The notes: generated by a model not told the origin, from the letters alone. DNA of 64,000 nt from Prochlorococcus marinus str. MIT 9313 (GCF_000011485.1 NC_005071.1:1925347-1989346), one strand, 5' to 3'. Positions 9,618-17,999 are shown, numbered from the stretch's first letter. Program-made: numbers and translations.

Positions 9618-10091
9618 AGGCATAGAGATCTGCTGGCCAATCCATATCCCGCCAAGCAAAATCAACCCCAGAGCAATCGCCATCACAACCGGTGGTGGAA
9701 CCACACGAATGCGAGTGAGATCCAAGCGCGCAAGCAATATCGCAGAAGCAAGGATGAGAACATCCGCAAGCAGGCTCAGGTGCAGTAGGTACAGGCCAGC
9801 GGTGATCACCAACAACAAAACCACCAGCAAACTGATTGCACGACTGGCAGCCATCAGCAAGGAAACCTGACGCAAGATCAGATCCGGCATCGTGCAAATC
9901 ACGACCAACACGACCGCCTGAAGGAGCTCAACAACCCAGAAGAGCTCAACATCAATACCGAGGCTGTCTATCTGCTCAGACTGAAGCAACGACCAATGGT
10001 TGCCCATAACGACCGCCACCCCAAAGAGCAACAGCAACGAGGGGGCACGAAAGGGCACAACGAGGAGACGCAGCATCTGCATCAGCCTCAA
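9582..10091 (-). CDS. Hypothetical multi-pass membrane protein
   Basis: A 169-residue, very hydrophobic protein with about five predicted membrane segments (near residues 10-28, 50-68, 80-98, 100-120 and 130-155). I do not recognise a family. It has a few charged residues in short loops (EQIDSLGIDVE; RLDLTRIR) and no catalytic motif. It is convergent with the lytic transglycosylase gene and overlaps its end by 36 bases, and is divergent from the thioredoxin-like gene with about 100 bases between starts. Coding status is supported by the consistent membrane pattern. Confidence 0.65.
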   Translation of the reverse strand: MRLMQMLRLLVVPFRAPSLLLLFGVAVVMGNHWSLLQSEQIDSLGIDVELFWVVELLQAVVLVVICTMPDLILRQVSLLMAASRAISLLVVLLLVITAGLYLLHLSLLADVLILASAILLARLDLTRIRVVPPPVVMAIALGLILLGGIWIGQQISMPLHLSLAKLFAG

Positions 10092-10192
10092 CGAATGGTG
10101 AAAAGACGCTTCACTTCTGACCAGTTAGCCCATTGAAGCGAGCAACAACAACAAAACAGACCTGCCAAAGTGCATCGAGAATCTTGCCCATC

Positions 10193-10759
10193 ATGACCGG
10201 AAGTTCCCCGTCTTCCACTCTCGGCCAAGGCCAAAGGTTGATCCTGCTATTCACAGCATTGGGATTAGCAGTCGTTCTTTTCCTGCTGCGGGGCGGCCTC
10301 AATGCTGAGGCACCGCTCGAACAACTGGCACGGCGCTCCCTCGACCCAGATGTCGCACTCACCAATGGTCGACCGACCGTGATCGAATTTTATGCTGATT
10401 GGTGTCAAGCCTGTCGTGAAATGGCCCCAGCCATGCTCAAAACGGAACGTGACAGGGAAGACCAGCTCGACGTTGTGCTGGTAAACGTCGACAACCCCCG
10501 CTGGCAAGACCTTGTCGATCGCTACGACGTCAACGGCATTCCCCAGCTGAACTTCTTTGATAACAAAGGCAAACTGCAGGGTCTCTCACTGGGTGCACGC
10601 ACTCAAGAACAACTACAGCAATTAACTGATGCTCTGATTCAAAACCAACCACTACCAAACTTCGCCGGTGTAGGCGCTATCAGCAACCTGAATGCATCAC
10701 AAGAACGAACAGAGAAGCAAAACGATTTAGAGGCTATTAGGCCAATGAGCCATGGCTAA
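10193..10759 (+). CDS. txlA: Membrane-anchored thioredoxin-like protein (TxlA/HCF164 type)
   Basis: Starting at the ATG at 10193 the protein has 188 residues: a short polar N terminus, one membrane segment (LILLFTALGLAVVLFLL, about 13-30), then a thioredoxin domain with FYADWCQACREMAPA near residue 67, where W-C-x-x-C is the redox centre, and the cis-proline motif GIPQLNFF. This layout matches cyanobacterial TxlA and plastid HCF164, which pass reducing power across the thylakoid membrane for cytochrome b6f assembly. An upstream in-frame start at 10133 would add 20 residues before the anchor and is less likely. The C-terminal 25 residues are polar and probably unstructured. Confidence 0.8.
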   Translation: MTGSSPSSTLGQGQRLILLFTALGLAVVLFLLRGGLNAEAPLEQLARRSLDPDVALTNGRPTVIEFYADWCQACREMAPAMLKTERDREDQLDVVLVNVDNPRWQDLVDRYDVNGIPQLNFFDNKGKLQGLSLGARTQEQLQQLTDALIQNQPLPNFAGVGAISNLNASQERTEKQNDLEAIRPMSHG

Positions 10760-11365
10760 TCTAAAAGCAGTCAATAAGCAAATATCGATAACATGACGAG
10801 CCATCGCAGAAGCTCTTGAGCCATCAACTAATATAATTATATCGACTAAATAGATCAAGAAGAATATCAATATTGTCCAGCGACCAAAGCTCTAGTCGCA
10901 TAAGGCTAGAACAAGGTATCGCAAGCAGCCTATCGACCATAACGCGAAAATAAATCTTACTTCAGTGAAGTAATTAAAGTGCTTTCTTATTCCTTATCAG
11001 TAGTTTTATCGCTAACAAATTCTCTCCAATAGACTAGATGAATGACCACTGCTCCCTAGCTAGCCGACCCCAGTTTCTCACTGGAAGTAACACCAATGCC
11101 ACAAGAGACACTCCAGCTTGACAGCTCTCCTTCGCAGACAGTGACTGAATGCGGCAAGCCAACAGGAAAGGTCAATAAGTTAAACAGCTGAGGCGATCTT
11201 TAGACACCTTGTTGAACTTAGCTCTAAAAGCTGATTAGGCCCAATATCCCAATCTCTAAACAATCGCAGGTTTGCTTGTCTAGCTAAATTCTTCTTATAT
11301 CTCGGCCTAATTTGCGAATAAGCTATTTAGGCATTTAACCAAATCAATAGAATCAATTCCCTTGG
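10760..11365. other. AT-rich intergenic region, no gene established
   Basis: 606 bases without a convincing gene, clearly richer in A and T than the flanking coding DNA (for example 10820-10860 and 11270-11345). A 31-codon frame at 11096-11191 on the plus strand is preceded by a small hairpin (CCAGT, 5-base loop, ACTGG at about 11070-11084) and GGAAGTAA. That would fit a leader RNA plus short peptide, but nothing proves either. The region may also be the remains of a lost gene. Confidence 0.45.
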
Positions 11366-11758
11366 CTAGGAAATCTCTAGTTTTGTAAGGCCAGGCAAAA
11401 GCAAAATCCCTATTGCAAGATGAATAAATACTCCTGGCCACAAAAGAACACCAGTTAAATCTTGACTCACACCAATAGACGCTAACAAAAGGCCAACAGC
11501 AATATTATAATAACAAAGAGATCTTCTCGGATTTTGCATCGGCGCATGGCTGGAAACTTCCCAGCACGCCCAGCCAAGAGCAATGATTGCCAATGCAAAT
11601 AATCTTGCAATACCTACCAGTTCAGTGACTAGCGTATAACCAAAAAGTAGTGAACAAAATTTAACAGGCAGAACAAGAGCAAAAATCCCACCAAGAATTT
11701 CAAAGCCCGCAGAAAACCTGAACAGCAAAGAAGTCCGTCTCATAGAATTAAGTTTCAA
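11366..11758 (-). CDS. Hypothetical four-helix membrane protein
   Basis: A 130-residue protein with four hydrophobic stretches (about residues 10-35, 40-65, 84-100 and 105-125) and short basic loops. The pattern F-x-A-G-F-E-I-L-G-G near the start and a W-C at about 64 are noticeable, but I cannot place it in a known family. It follows a 57-residue membrane-protein gene on the same strand with only 12 bases between them, so the two small membrane proteins are likely co-transcribed. No function is inferred. Confidence 0.6.
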   Translation of the reverse strand: MKLNSMRRTSLLFRFSAGFEILGGIFALVLPVKFCSLLFGYTLVTELVGIARLFALAIIALGWACWEVSSHAPMQNPRRSLCYYNIAVGLLLASIGVSQDLTGVLLWPGVFIHLAIGILLLPGLTKLEIS

Positions 11759-11770
11759 AAAATCTCATCT

Positions 11771-11944
11771 TTAACCTTGAAGCAGGCTAATACTGAACGC
11801 CAAAACTCCTACACAAGCAGCGAGAACGACAGCACTCACCCAAAAGACAAAAGAGTTGCCAAACTGTCCCCATCCACCAAGATAATCACCTGAGGTATTA
11901 ACTTCCACCTCAGGAGGTGCGGATTTTGGCTGCTTGTCTGACAT
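11771..11944 (-). CDS. Small conserved-looking single-span membrane protein
   Basis: A 57-residue protein from the ATG at 11944 to TAA at 11771. The first 30 residues are polar and rich in P, E, G and N (SAPPEVEVNTSG, then GDYLGGWGQFGN), and residues 31-54 form one membrane span (SFVFWVSAVVLAACVGVLAF). Length and layout resemble small thylakoid proteins, but the chlorophyll-binding E-x-x-N-G-R motif of high-light-inducible proteins is absent, and it matches none of the photosystem small subunits I know. It precedes the four-helix protein gene on the same strand. Confidence 0.6.
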   Translation of the reverse strand: MSDKQPKSAPPEVEVNTSGDYLGGWGQFGNSFVFWVSAVVLAACVGVLAFSISLLQG

Positions 11945-11993
11945 ACGTGGGGGATGAGATCAGTAGCTTCACTCTATCAATGTCTACAAAATC

Positions 11994-12037
11994 AAAAAGA
12001 TCTGTTGAGAGCAGACATGCATTCAACAGATCTTTTT
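11994..12037 (-). terminator. Strong bidirectional terminator hairpin after dcd
   Basis: AAAAAGATCTGTTGA (11994-12008) pairs perfectly with TCAACAGATCTTTTT (12023-12037) across a 14-base loop. Read on the minus strand, it begins 4 bases after the dcd stop at 12041 and ends in T's, as in a Rho-independent terminator. Because the stem starts with A's it would work in both directions. Confidence 0.8.
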
Positions 12038-12040
12038 CGT

Positions 12041-12634
12041 TCAAATCCTGGCGAGAGTGACGCGTTCTGGCTGATGTTGATATTTACCCTGGCGATCGCT
12101 GTAGGTGGTATCGCAGGGATCACCCTCGAAGAAAAGAAGCTGACAAATGCCTTCATTGGCATAGATACGGCAATCAGCTCCAGAACTATTGCTGAATTCA
12201 AGCGTGAGATGCCCTTCCCAACTGGCTTCGGCGGGAGTTGTATTAACGATAATACCAAGGCGGGCATAGGTACTCTTACCTAGGCAAATGACAGTGATAT
12301 TTGATGGGACCTTCATCTTCTCCAGCGCCACACCGAGACCATAAGAATGAGCCGGCAGGATGAAATACTCGCCATCCTCGTCCTGATGCAAAGGGGTGGA
12401 TTCGAGATTTGCAGGATTAAATCGCTTCGGATTCATCACCGTGCCTGGTACATGGCGAAAGATCAAAAACTCCTTCGCAGAGAGCCTTAGGTCATAACCA
12501 AAGGAAGAACAGCCAAAGCTGAGTACAGGCCGTTGATGCTGCTCAGGATCAAGATGTCGAATCAGTCCGGCTTGAAAGGGTTCAAGCATCCCTGCTGCGG
12601 CCTGTTCGGTGATCCAACGATCGTTTTTAAGCAT
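12041..12634 (-). CDS. dcd: dCTP deaminase
   Basis: A 197-residue trimeric enzyme that deaminates dCTP to dUTP, feeding dTMP synthesis. The N terminus MLKNDRWI, the SSFGYDLRL stretch near residue 45, the nucleotide-binding VICLGKSTYARLG near 116, and the catalytic-Glu segment TPAEASWEGHLTLEFSN near 133-150 are all typical of Dcd. The start codon shares one base with the stop of the upstream CobO-like gene (TAATG), which implies translational coupling. A strong terminator follows. Intact and of normal length. Confidence 0.93.
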   Translation of the reverse strand: MLKNDRWITEQAAAGMLEPFQAGLIRHLDPEQHQRPVLSFGCSSFGYDLRLSAKEFLIFRHVPGTVMNPKRFNPANLESTPLHQDEDGEYFILPAHSYGLGVALEKMKVPSNITVICLGKSTYARLGIIVNTTPAEASWEGHLTLEFSNSSGADCRIYANEGICQLLFFEGDPCDTTYSDRQGKYQHQPERVTLARI

Positions 12635-13248
12635 TAGAAACCACGACGCAACTCAGTGACCTGATCAGCCATTGCCATCAGGATCGATGGCATGACTGAG
12701 CCAGTCAAGATGACATCCATCGAGCCGGGGCGCTGTTCCAGAGTTGATAACACATCAGCTTCATCGAGATAACCAAGAGCAATCGCCAGACCAACCTCAT
12801 CCAACACCATTTGATCCAAATCACTCGCCATGATGCGATCCCGACATTCATGCCAAATGGCCTCCACGGCCTCAGGCGCGCTGGAGTCAACGGCAAGCCT
12901 TGAAGCAGGCTCAGATAGACAGCCAGGAACCGCCGGGCGCAGCCACTCAAGTCGCCCACATAGGCGCACACGCCCATCTGGGCCTTGGTCTACTCCTCCC
13001 TTGAGGAACTGAGCCACCAATACACGACTTCCCAGCCCAGCCGCTCTTAACGCCTGACTCAAGACAACAGAAAAACTGCCTCGATAGGGGGCTGTATAAA
13101 CCTGAAGCTGCCCTTCAGGAGCTACCAGATGCAGCAAACGCCTATCAGCAACTACTGCCAAAGACCGACTCCCATCACTCTCCTGCGAGCGATGGTCCGT
13201 CATGCACGGATCCACGGAGCGATGACTAGGGCTCAGGCTGGCTGTCAT
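12634..13248 (-). CDS. CobO/BtuR-family protein with a degenerate P-loop
   Basis: The framework is that of cob(I)alamin adenosyltransferase CobO: GQLQVYT, then ALRAAGLGSRVLVAQFLKGG, then MVLDEVGLAIALGYLDEADVLSTL, then DVILTG and a final ADQVTELR. The ATP-binding Walker A loop after VYT, normally G-x-G-K-G-K-T, reads A-P-Y-R-G-S-F-S, so the usual Lys and Thr are missing, and the family's C-terminal V-K-H-P-F is shortened to R-G-F. It may be a catalytically altered relative rather than a working transferase. Possible starts are GTG 13326, ATG 13248 and ATG 13203; the choice is uncertain. Coupled to dcd. Confidence 0.7.
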   Translation of the reverse strand: MTASLSPSHRSVDPCMTDHRSQESDGSRSLAVVADRRLLHLVAPEGQLQVYTAPYRGSFSVVLSQALRAAGLGSRVLVAQFLKGGVDQGPDGRVRLCGRLEWLRPAVPGCLSEPASRLAVDSSAPEAVEAIWHECRDRIMASDLDQMVLDEVGLAIALGYLDEADVLSTLEQRPGSMDVILTGSVMPSILMAMADQVTELRRGF

Positions 13249-13389
13249 AAAAGTCTCAATCGCCCCGACAAAACCAGCAGAAATCAAATGTAGCGGTGGA
13301 AAGCTGCTTAACAAGGCTCTTGACACTATCCATGGTGTAAAAGCACCTGTTTCTGCCAGGCTCAGTTCATCTCAACCACCAACGGCACG

Positions 13390-14124
13390 ATGCTCACATC
13401 CCCCCAGCCACGTGCTGACGGCCGCCTTGCTGACGTGATGCGGCCCCTTCAGATCACATGGGATCCAATGGGCTTTGCCCTCAGTTCGTTAATCATCCGC
13501 ACTGGTCGCACCTCAGTGCTCTGCAGTGTTTGCGTTGAAGAAGGTGTACCCCGCTGGCGCAAAGGCCAAGGCAAAGGCTGGCTCAGCGCCGAGTACCGCC
13601 TTCTGCCTGGGTCTACCCCGCAAAGACAGAACCGTGAACTGCTCAAGCTTTCCGGACGCACTCAAGAAATTCAACGCCTCATTGGCCGCAGCCTGCGCGC
13701 CGTGATCGACATGGCCGCTCTTGGGGAAACCACCCTGCGAATTGATTGTGACGTCATTCAGGCCGATGCCGGCACACGTACAGCCTCCATCACCGGCGCT
13801 TGGATTGCCTTAAAACGAGGCTGCGATCGCTTGCTGGAACAAGGGCTGCTCACGCATCAACCCGTCATCGAGCAAGTTGCTGCAGTATCCGTTGGTTTAG
13901 TGGAGAGTTATCCCCTTCTCGACCTCGACTACAGCGAAGACTCCAGGGCTGATGTGGATCTAAACGTGGTAATGGGCTCCAATGGGCACCTATTGGAGCT
14001 GCAGGGCACCGCTGAAGGGGCTCCATTCAGCCGGAATCAACTCAACGACTTGCTGAATCTGGCAGAACCCGGCCTGCAACATCTACAAGCCTTCCAACGC
14101 TCGGCATTAATGCAAGAAGACTAA
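13390..14124 (+). CDS. rph: Ribonuclease PH
   Basis: A 244-residue phosphorolytic 3'-5' exoribonuclease that trims tRNA 3' ends. Visible family features are RADGR at the start, the basic KGQGKGWLSAEYRLLPGST near residues 58-76, QEIQRLIGRSLRAV near 95-108, IDCDVIQADAGTRTASITGA near 118-137 and the acidic DLDYSEDSRADVDLNVVM near 180. It is followed by ntcA after a 74-base gap. Divergent from the CobO-like gene. Normal length, no defects. Confidence 0.94.
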   Translation: MLTSPQPRADGRLADVMRPLQITWDPMGFALSSLIIRTGRTSVLCSVCVEEGVPRWRKGQGKGWLSAEYRLLPGSTPQRQNRELLKLSGRTQEIQRLIGRSLRAVIDMAALGETTLRIDCDVIQADAGTRTASITGAWIALKRGCDRLLEQGLLTHQPVIEQVAAVSVGLVESYPLLDLDYSEDSRADVDLNVVMGSNGHLLELQGTAEGAPFSRNQLNDLLNLAEPGLQHLQAFQRSALMQED

Positions 14125-14198
14125 AAACCGTCACCATTGCTACATGGTAGTGGAGGTCCACTCCCTAACTTCATATTTCTGCCGTTTGCTGCGCAGCC

Positions 14199-14933
14199 AT
14201 GGCCGGCGTCATCCGCGGCTTCAGCCGTTACGCCCAGCAACCCTATGTTCAAGGGTCAGGAAGTATGGCCAACTCGCCTGCTCCACCCCAGAAAACCCTG
14301 CTGGAAGTCATCCGTGAACTGGATGGCGCCAGCAACGAAATGGTGGAGCGTTCCAAAACCATCTTCTTTCCTGGCGATCCTGCCGAAAAGGTTTATCTCA
14401 TTCGACGCGGCGCGGTTCGGCTATCTCGGGTCTATGAATCTGGTGAAGAGATCACCGTGGCATTGCTGCGTGAAAACAGCCTATTTGGAGTGCTCTCTCT
14501 ACTCACAGGCCATCGCTCGGACCGTTTTTATCACTCCGTAGCCTTCACCCGAGTCGAAATGATCACAGCGCCAGCCACCTCAGTTCGCCAAGCGATCGAA
14601 AACGACACCAGCGTGGGGTTACTTCTGCTGCAGGGTCTCTCAAGTCGGATCTTGCAAACCGAGACCATGATCGAGACCCTCACTCACCGCGACATGTCAT
14701 CAAGGCTTGTGAGTTTCCTGCTAGTCCTCTGCCGGGATTTCGGGGTTCCAGGGGAACAAGGAATCACCATTGACCTGCGCCTCTCACATCAGTCCATCGC
14801 TGAAGCAATCGGCTCCACTCGCGTCACCATTACTCGCCTGTTGGGAGACCTGCGCAATTCAGGTCTAGTGCAAATCGATCGCAAGAAAATCACCGTTCTT
14901 GATCCGATTGCCCTTGCTAAAAAATTCAACTGA
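14199..14933 (+). CDS. ntcA: Global nitrogen regulator NtcA
   Basis: A 244-residue CRP/FNR-family transcription factor. Residues about 45-140 form the cyclic-nucleotide-type sensor domain that in NtcA binds 2-oxoglutarate, a dimer helix follows, and the helix-turn-helix [24 protein letters not shown] lies at about 200-223. NtcA activates genes for ammonium, nitrate and urea use, and binds GTA-N8-TAC. The recognition helix is intact. An alternative start at ATG 14265 (MANSPAPP) would remove 22 residues. The ammonium transporter at 35076 is a likely target. CTAC-ATG-GTAG at about 14139-14149 is symmetric but does not fit the NtcA box. Confidence 0.94.
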   Translation: MAGVIRGFSRYAQQPYVQGSGSMANSPAPPQKTLLEVIRELDGASNEMVERSKTIFFPGDPAEKVYLIRRGAVRLSRVYESGEEITVALLRENSLFGVLSLLTGHRSDRFYHSVAFTRVEMITAPATSVRQAIENDTSVGLLLLQGLSSRILQTETMIETLTHRDMSSRLVSFLLVLCRDFGVPGEQGITIDLRLSHQSIAEAIGSTRVTITRLLGDLRNSGLVQIDRKKITVLDPIALAKKFN

Positions 14934-14998
14934 TCCCCGTCCCAGTCCAGGATGGTGAAACGGGTTGACACTATTCCTGATCCCACCCGCCCATTGTC

Positions 14999-16204
14999 GT
15001 GACCGGCTGGCTGCTGATCCTCTCCCTACTCGTCCTCGGTGGTGTGCTCTCCACCCTTGGCGATCGACTTGGCAGCCGTGTAGGCAAAGCAAGGCTGAGC
15101 CTGTTCAATCTCAGACCGCGAAGGACAGCCGTCTTCATCACCGTTCTCACTGGCAGCCTAATTAGCGCCCTGTCCCTAGGACTGATGCTGCTGGTCAGTC
15201 GACAACTGCGAGTAGGACTTTTTGAACTGGATGACCTTCAGGCCAAACTCCAACAAAGCCGTGATGCCCTCAATTCAAGTCGGTCGGCCCAGTTCAATGC
15301 CGAGCTGGATCTCAAGCAGGCCAGGTCGGACAGCAATCAGGTTCAGAATGAACTGAAGCAAGCCAAAAAGCGAGCTACCGCCCTTCGCAACGAACTCGCA
15401 CCACTACAAAAACAAAGACAACAGCTCGAGGCGGAACGAGCTCGTCTCAGTCGCGACATTTCCAAAAAAGATGCCGACATCCGCCGAACGGAAGTTGAAC
15501 TAGCCAATGTTCGCAGCAGGATTAGCGCGGCTGAAAAAGAACTGAAGCAGCTCGAGACCAACCTCATTGCCTTACGTCGAGGGGATGTTGTGCTGAGCAG
15601 TGGGCAGCAACTTGCTGCAGCCACCCTGCGGCTCGATAACCCCAGCCAGGCGAAAGCCGTCATCGACCGCCTACTTCAGGAAGCAAACCTGGAGGCTTTT
15701 CGACGCGTACGTCCCGGTGAAGAAGCCAATCGACAGATCCTGCTCGTGCCACGCACCGACATCAACCGCATCGAACAGATCATCCGAAAGCCAGGCACCT
15801 GGGTGGTCTATGTGCGCTCTGCCGCAAACGTGTTGCGTGGTGAGAACGTGGTGTATGCCTTCCCGGATGCTCGCCAAAATATCAACATCGTCCGACAAGG
15901 CGAAGTTCTCGCACGAACGACTCTTGACCAAAACGAGAAGAGCAGCGAAACCGTGCGCAACCGACTTAGCCTCCTGCTTGCATCAACTCTGGCAGAGGTA
16001 AAAAGACGCGGATCCCTCAGTTCCGGACTGCAGTTCGATGGCAGTGAGATGAACCGGCTCGGCAAGGCATTACTGAACCGTTCTCAAGAGCGGATTGAGC
16101 TAGAAGCCGTGGCACTCCGCAACAGCGATACAGCCGATCCGGTAGCAGTTGTCCTGCAGCCCGTGGGTGGTCCTTGGACAAAGATTGCCGAAGACAAACC
16201 ATGA
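14999..16204 (+). CDS. DUF3084 coiled-coil membrane protein
   Basis: A 401-residue protein with two N-terminal membrane segments (about 3-20 and 45-68), then a long coiled coil from about 75 to 200 with heptad-like, Gln/Arg/Lys/Glu-rich sequence, and a C-terminal globular part with GTWVVYVRSAANVLRGENVVY. This matches DUF3084, a family found mainly in cyanobacteria and of unknown function. The layout suggests a membrane-tethered scaffold. GTG at 14999 is the first start. Its stop overlaps the ATG of the following YqgF-like gene (ATGA), so the two form an operon. Confidence 0.82.
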   Translation: MTGWLLILSLLVLGGVLSTLGDRLGSRVGKARLSLFNLRPRRTAVFITVLTGSLISALSLGLMLLVSRQLRVGLFELDDLQAKLQQSRDALNSSRSAQFNAELDLKQARSDSNQVQNELKQAKKRATALRNELAPLQKQRQQLEAERARLSRDISKKDADIRRTEVELANVRSRISAAEKELKQLETNLIALRRGDVVLSSGQQLAAATLRLDNPSQAKAVIDRLLQEANLEAFRRVRPGEEANRQILLVPRTDINRIEQIIRKPGTWVVYVRSAANVLRGENVVYAFPDARQNINIVRQGEVLARTTLDQNEKSSETVRNRLSLLLASTLAEVKRRGSLSSGLQFDGSEMNRLGKALLNRSQERIELEAVALRNSDTADPVAVVLQPVGGPWTKIAEDKP

Positions 16205-16632
16205 CAAGGCTTGTGGCCGTAGATCCTGGTCGCAATAAATGTGGATTAGTTCTTGCCGATACAGCAACAAATGCTGTGCTTGAGGGGAAAGTGGTGGCCG
16301 CAGCCGCTGTGCTCGACCTCATCATGCATTGGCAAAACCAAGCACCCTTAGCAGGCATCTTGATCGGCAACGGCACCAGCAGTGAATACTGGCAAAACCT
16401 TCTGCGGCACATTGCCCCATTGCATGTGGTCGAAGAACGTGGGAGCACACTGCGCGCCCGCCATCGCTATTGGGAGCTATGGCCCCCAAGCAACTGGCGC
16501 CGCTGGCTACCCCGAGGAATGATCCTGCCTCCCCATCATCTAGACGCCATAGCCGCAATGGTGTTGCTTGAAGACCACCTCGGGCAACAACTCCTTTGGG
16601 CCGGACCACCCAACTTCAGAATCGGGCCCTAA
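16201..16632 (+). CDS. YqgF/RuvX-like RNase H-fold protein
   Basis: A 143-residue protein beginning MTRLVAVDPGRNKCGLVLAD, the first strand of the RNase H-like fold with the conserved D-P-G. GILIGNGTSS and VEERGSTLRARHRYW follow, and HHLDAIAAMVLLEDHL supplies a later conserved Asp, as in Holliday-junction resolvase-like proteins. The catalytic arrangement is partly kept, so it may be a nuclease or a structural relative of YqgF (RuvX). It is translationally coupled to the DUF3084 gene. It converges on the DUF3146 gene with 17 bases of coding overlap. Confidence 0.75.
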   Translation: MTRLVAVDPGRNKCGLVLADTATNAVLEGKVVAAAAVLDLIMHWQNQAPLAGILIGNGTSSEYWQNLLRHIAPLHVVEERGSTLRARHRYWELWPPSNWRRWLPRGMILPPHHLDAIAAMVLLEDHLGQQLLWAGPPNFRIGP

Positions 16633-16873
16633 CAGTGAACATATAATCCCCACCAGGCTCAAGGTGGTAGTCAGCCTTAACGAGGAAGCGCAATAAAGCA
16701 TCCTCAATCAGTGCTCGCCCAAGAGAGGGTTCCACTTTCAGTTCACCCCGATCGAAAGCCCAGCTGAACTGCCACTGAAACCCCCCAGCGGAGACCTCCC
16801 CATCCAAGCGTTGGTCGGCAAAGCTTTGGCGGTGTACACAGAGGCGAGCCGTGGTGACAGGCAAATGACTCAT
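16616..16873 (-). CDS. DUF3146 family protein
   Basis: An 85-residue soluble protein starting at ATG 16873, which overlaps the pth stop by one base (TGATG). The sequence LPVTTARLCVHRQSF with a later QWQFSWAFDRGEL fits DUF3146, a small cyanobacterial family of unknown function. The longer open frame upstream is not needed. It is the last gene of the psbH-tatA-pth group and converges with the YqgF-like gene. Confidence 0.75.
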   Translation of the reverse strand: MSHLPVTTARLCVHRQSFADQRLDGEVSAGGFQWQFSWAFDRGELKVEPSLGRALIEDALLRFLVKADYHLEPGGDYMFTVRARF

Positions 16874-17493
16874 CAGCAGGCAGAACAACCCTCCGGTTGA
16901 AAAGCATTGAGACGATTACCTGCCCGTTCCAACCCAAGGCACTGAATCAGATCCAAACCCATCAGCACCTCATCAAGCACTTGATCGACTAGGAGGCTCT
17001 CCTGCCGACTAAACACCCCGAGCACATGCGAGACGGTTCGAGCTCTTCGTTCCTCAGAGGTACAACCTGGAGCACCGATCCCGATCCGCAGACGACAAAA
17101 ATCCTGAGTCCCCAGATGTTGAATCGCGCTGCGCAAACCATTGTGACCTCCTGCACTTCCCTGGGCGCGAAGCCGCAGTCGACCCAAAGACAAATCCATG
17201 TCATCTACAAGCACCAGCAACTGATCAACCTCCAAGCCAAACCAATCGATGGCTGCACGAATCGCCCGACCGCTTTCATTCATATAAGTTTGAGGCATCA
17301 GCAATCGAACCCTCTCTGAGCCAACCGCCACTTCCGCCATCAGTCCATGGAACTTTGTTTGCGGCCTGAAACTGACTGACTTCTGCGCAGCCAACTTATC
17401 GAGGGCCATGAAGCCGATGTTGTGACGGGTACCGACATACTTTGAGCCTGGATTACCTAGGCCTACCAATAGACGTAAACGACCCGGCCTCAT
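16873..17493 (-). CDS. pth: Peptidyl-tRNA hydrolase
   Basis: About 206 residues from ATG 17493 (MRPGRLRLLVGLGNPG); a longer frame from 17541 would overlap tatA by 41 bases and is less likely. The enzyme frees tRNAs from prematurely released peptides. Motifs: VGLGNPGSKYVGTRHNIGF with the catalytic His, MPQTYMNESG, VLVDDMDLSLG with the catalytic Asp, and GSAGGHNGLRSAIQHLGTQDFCRLRIGIG. It lies between tatA and DUF3146 in a compact minus-strand operon. Confidence 0.93.
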   Translation of the reverse strand: MRPGRLRLLVGLGNPGSKYVGTRHNIGFMALDKLAAQKSVSFRPQTKFHGLMAEVAVGSERVRLLMPQTYMNESGRAIRAAIDWFGLEVDQLLVLVDDMDLSLGRLRLRAQGSAGGHNGLRSAIQHLGTQDFCRLRIGIGAPGCTSEERRARTVSHVLGVFSRQESLLVDQVLDEVLMGLDLIQCLGLERAGNRLNAFQPEGCSAC

Positions 17494-17500
17494 ACCACTC

Positions 17501-17776
17501 TCAGCTAGCGGGAGGGTTTTTAGCCTCCTGAGGGGTTTCACCTATTGCATTGGTGTCTTGCTGCATGGACTCTTCCGTCGCAGCCTGTTCGATGGACTCA
17601 GGTTCTGCCATCGTTTTATGAATCTCACGCTCGAATTCCTTTGAGGCTGCCTGAAAACCTTTCAAGGTTTTACCAAGCGTGCGACCAAACTCTGGAAGTC
17701 GTTTAGGTCCAAAGACAAGCAGGGCTATGGCGCCGATAACCGCCATCTCGGGGAGACCGATGCCGAACACATTCAT
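17501..17776 (-). CDS. tatA: Twin-arginine translocase subunit TatA/E
   Basis: A 91-residue protein with the TatA pattern: a short periplasmic start, one membrane span (MAVIGAIALLVF, about 11-22), the hinge FGPKRLPEFGRTLGKTLKGFQ and an acidic, Gln-rich amphipathic tail. TatA forms the channel part of the Tat pathway, which exports folded proteins across the plasma or thylakoid membrane. It lies downstream of psbH and just ahead of pth. Distinguishing TatA from TatE or TatB by sequence alone is not certain, but the F-G-P hinge favours TatA. Confidence 0.9.
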   Translation of the reverse strand: MNVFGIGLPEMAVIGAIALLVFGPKRLPEFGRTLGKTLKGFQAASKEFEREIHKTMAEPESIEQAATEESMQQDTNAIGETPQEAKNPPAS

Positions 17777-17810
17777 AGGCGAGCCTCAGCCCAGCAGAGC
17801 CGAGGACAAT

Positions 17811-17999
17811 CTATTCAAAGCTGATGCTTTGGAGAAGAAGCGACTGGTTGTAGATCTGCAAGATGGTCACCAGGAAAATCAGCAACATGAAGCCGATCCC
17901 AGCCATCACTGGGGTAGTGCCCCAACCTGGCACTACCTTGCCAGGGGCGTAGCCGGGTAGAGATTTGATCAGATTTCCCAGACGGGTGCTTTGAGCCAT
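17811..17999 (-). CDS. psbH: Photosystem II protein H
   Basis: A 62-residue one-span membrane protein. [14 protein letters not shown] leads to the conserved [13 protein letters not shown] just before the span ([23 protein letters not shown]). PsbH is a subunit of the photosystem II core needed for plastoquinone exchange and assembly. As in other cyanobacteria it lacks the long phosphorylated N terminus of plant PsbH. It is divergent from psbN, with 87 bases between the starts. Confidence 0.95.
   Translation of the reverse strand: MAQSTRLGNLIKSLPGYAPGKVVPGWGTTPVMAGIGFMLLIFLVTILQIYNQSLLLQSISFE

Noticed and set aside
14139-14149. Symmetric CTAC-ATG-GTAG upstream of ntcA as an NtcA autoregulatory site
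   Set aside because: The half-sites have the reverse order and wrong spacing relative to GTA-N8-TAC.
14965-14970. TTGACA box before the DUF3084 gene
   Set aside because: No -10 element at the expected distance; sequence downstream is C-rich.
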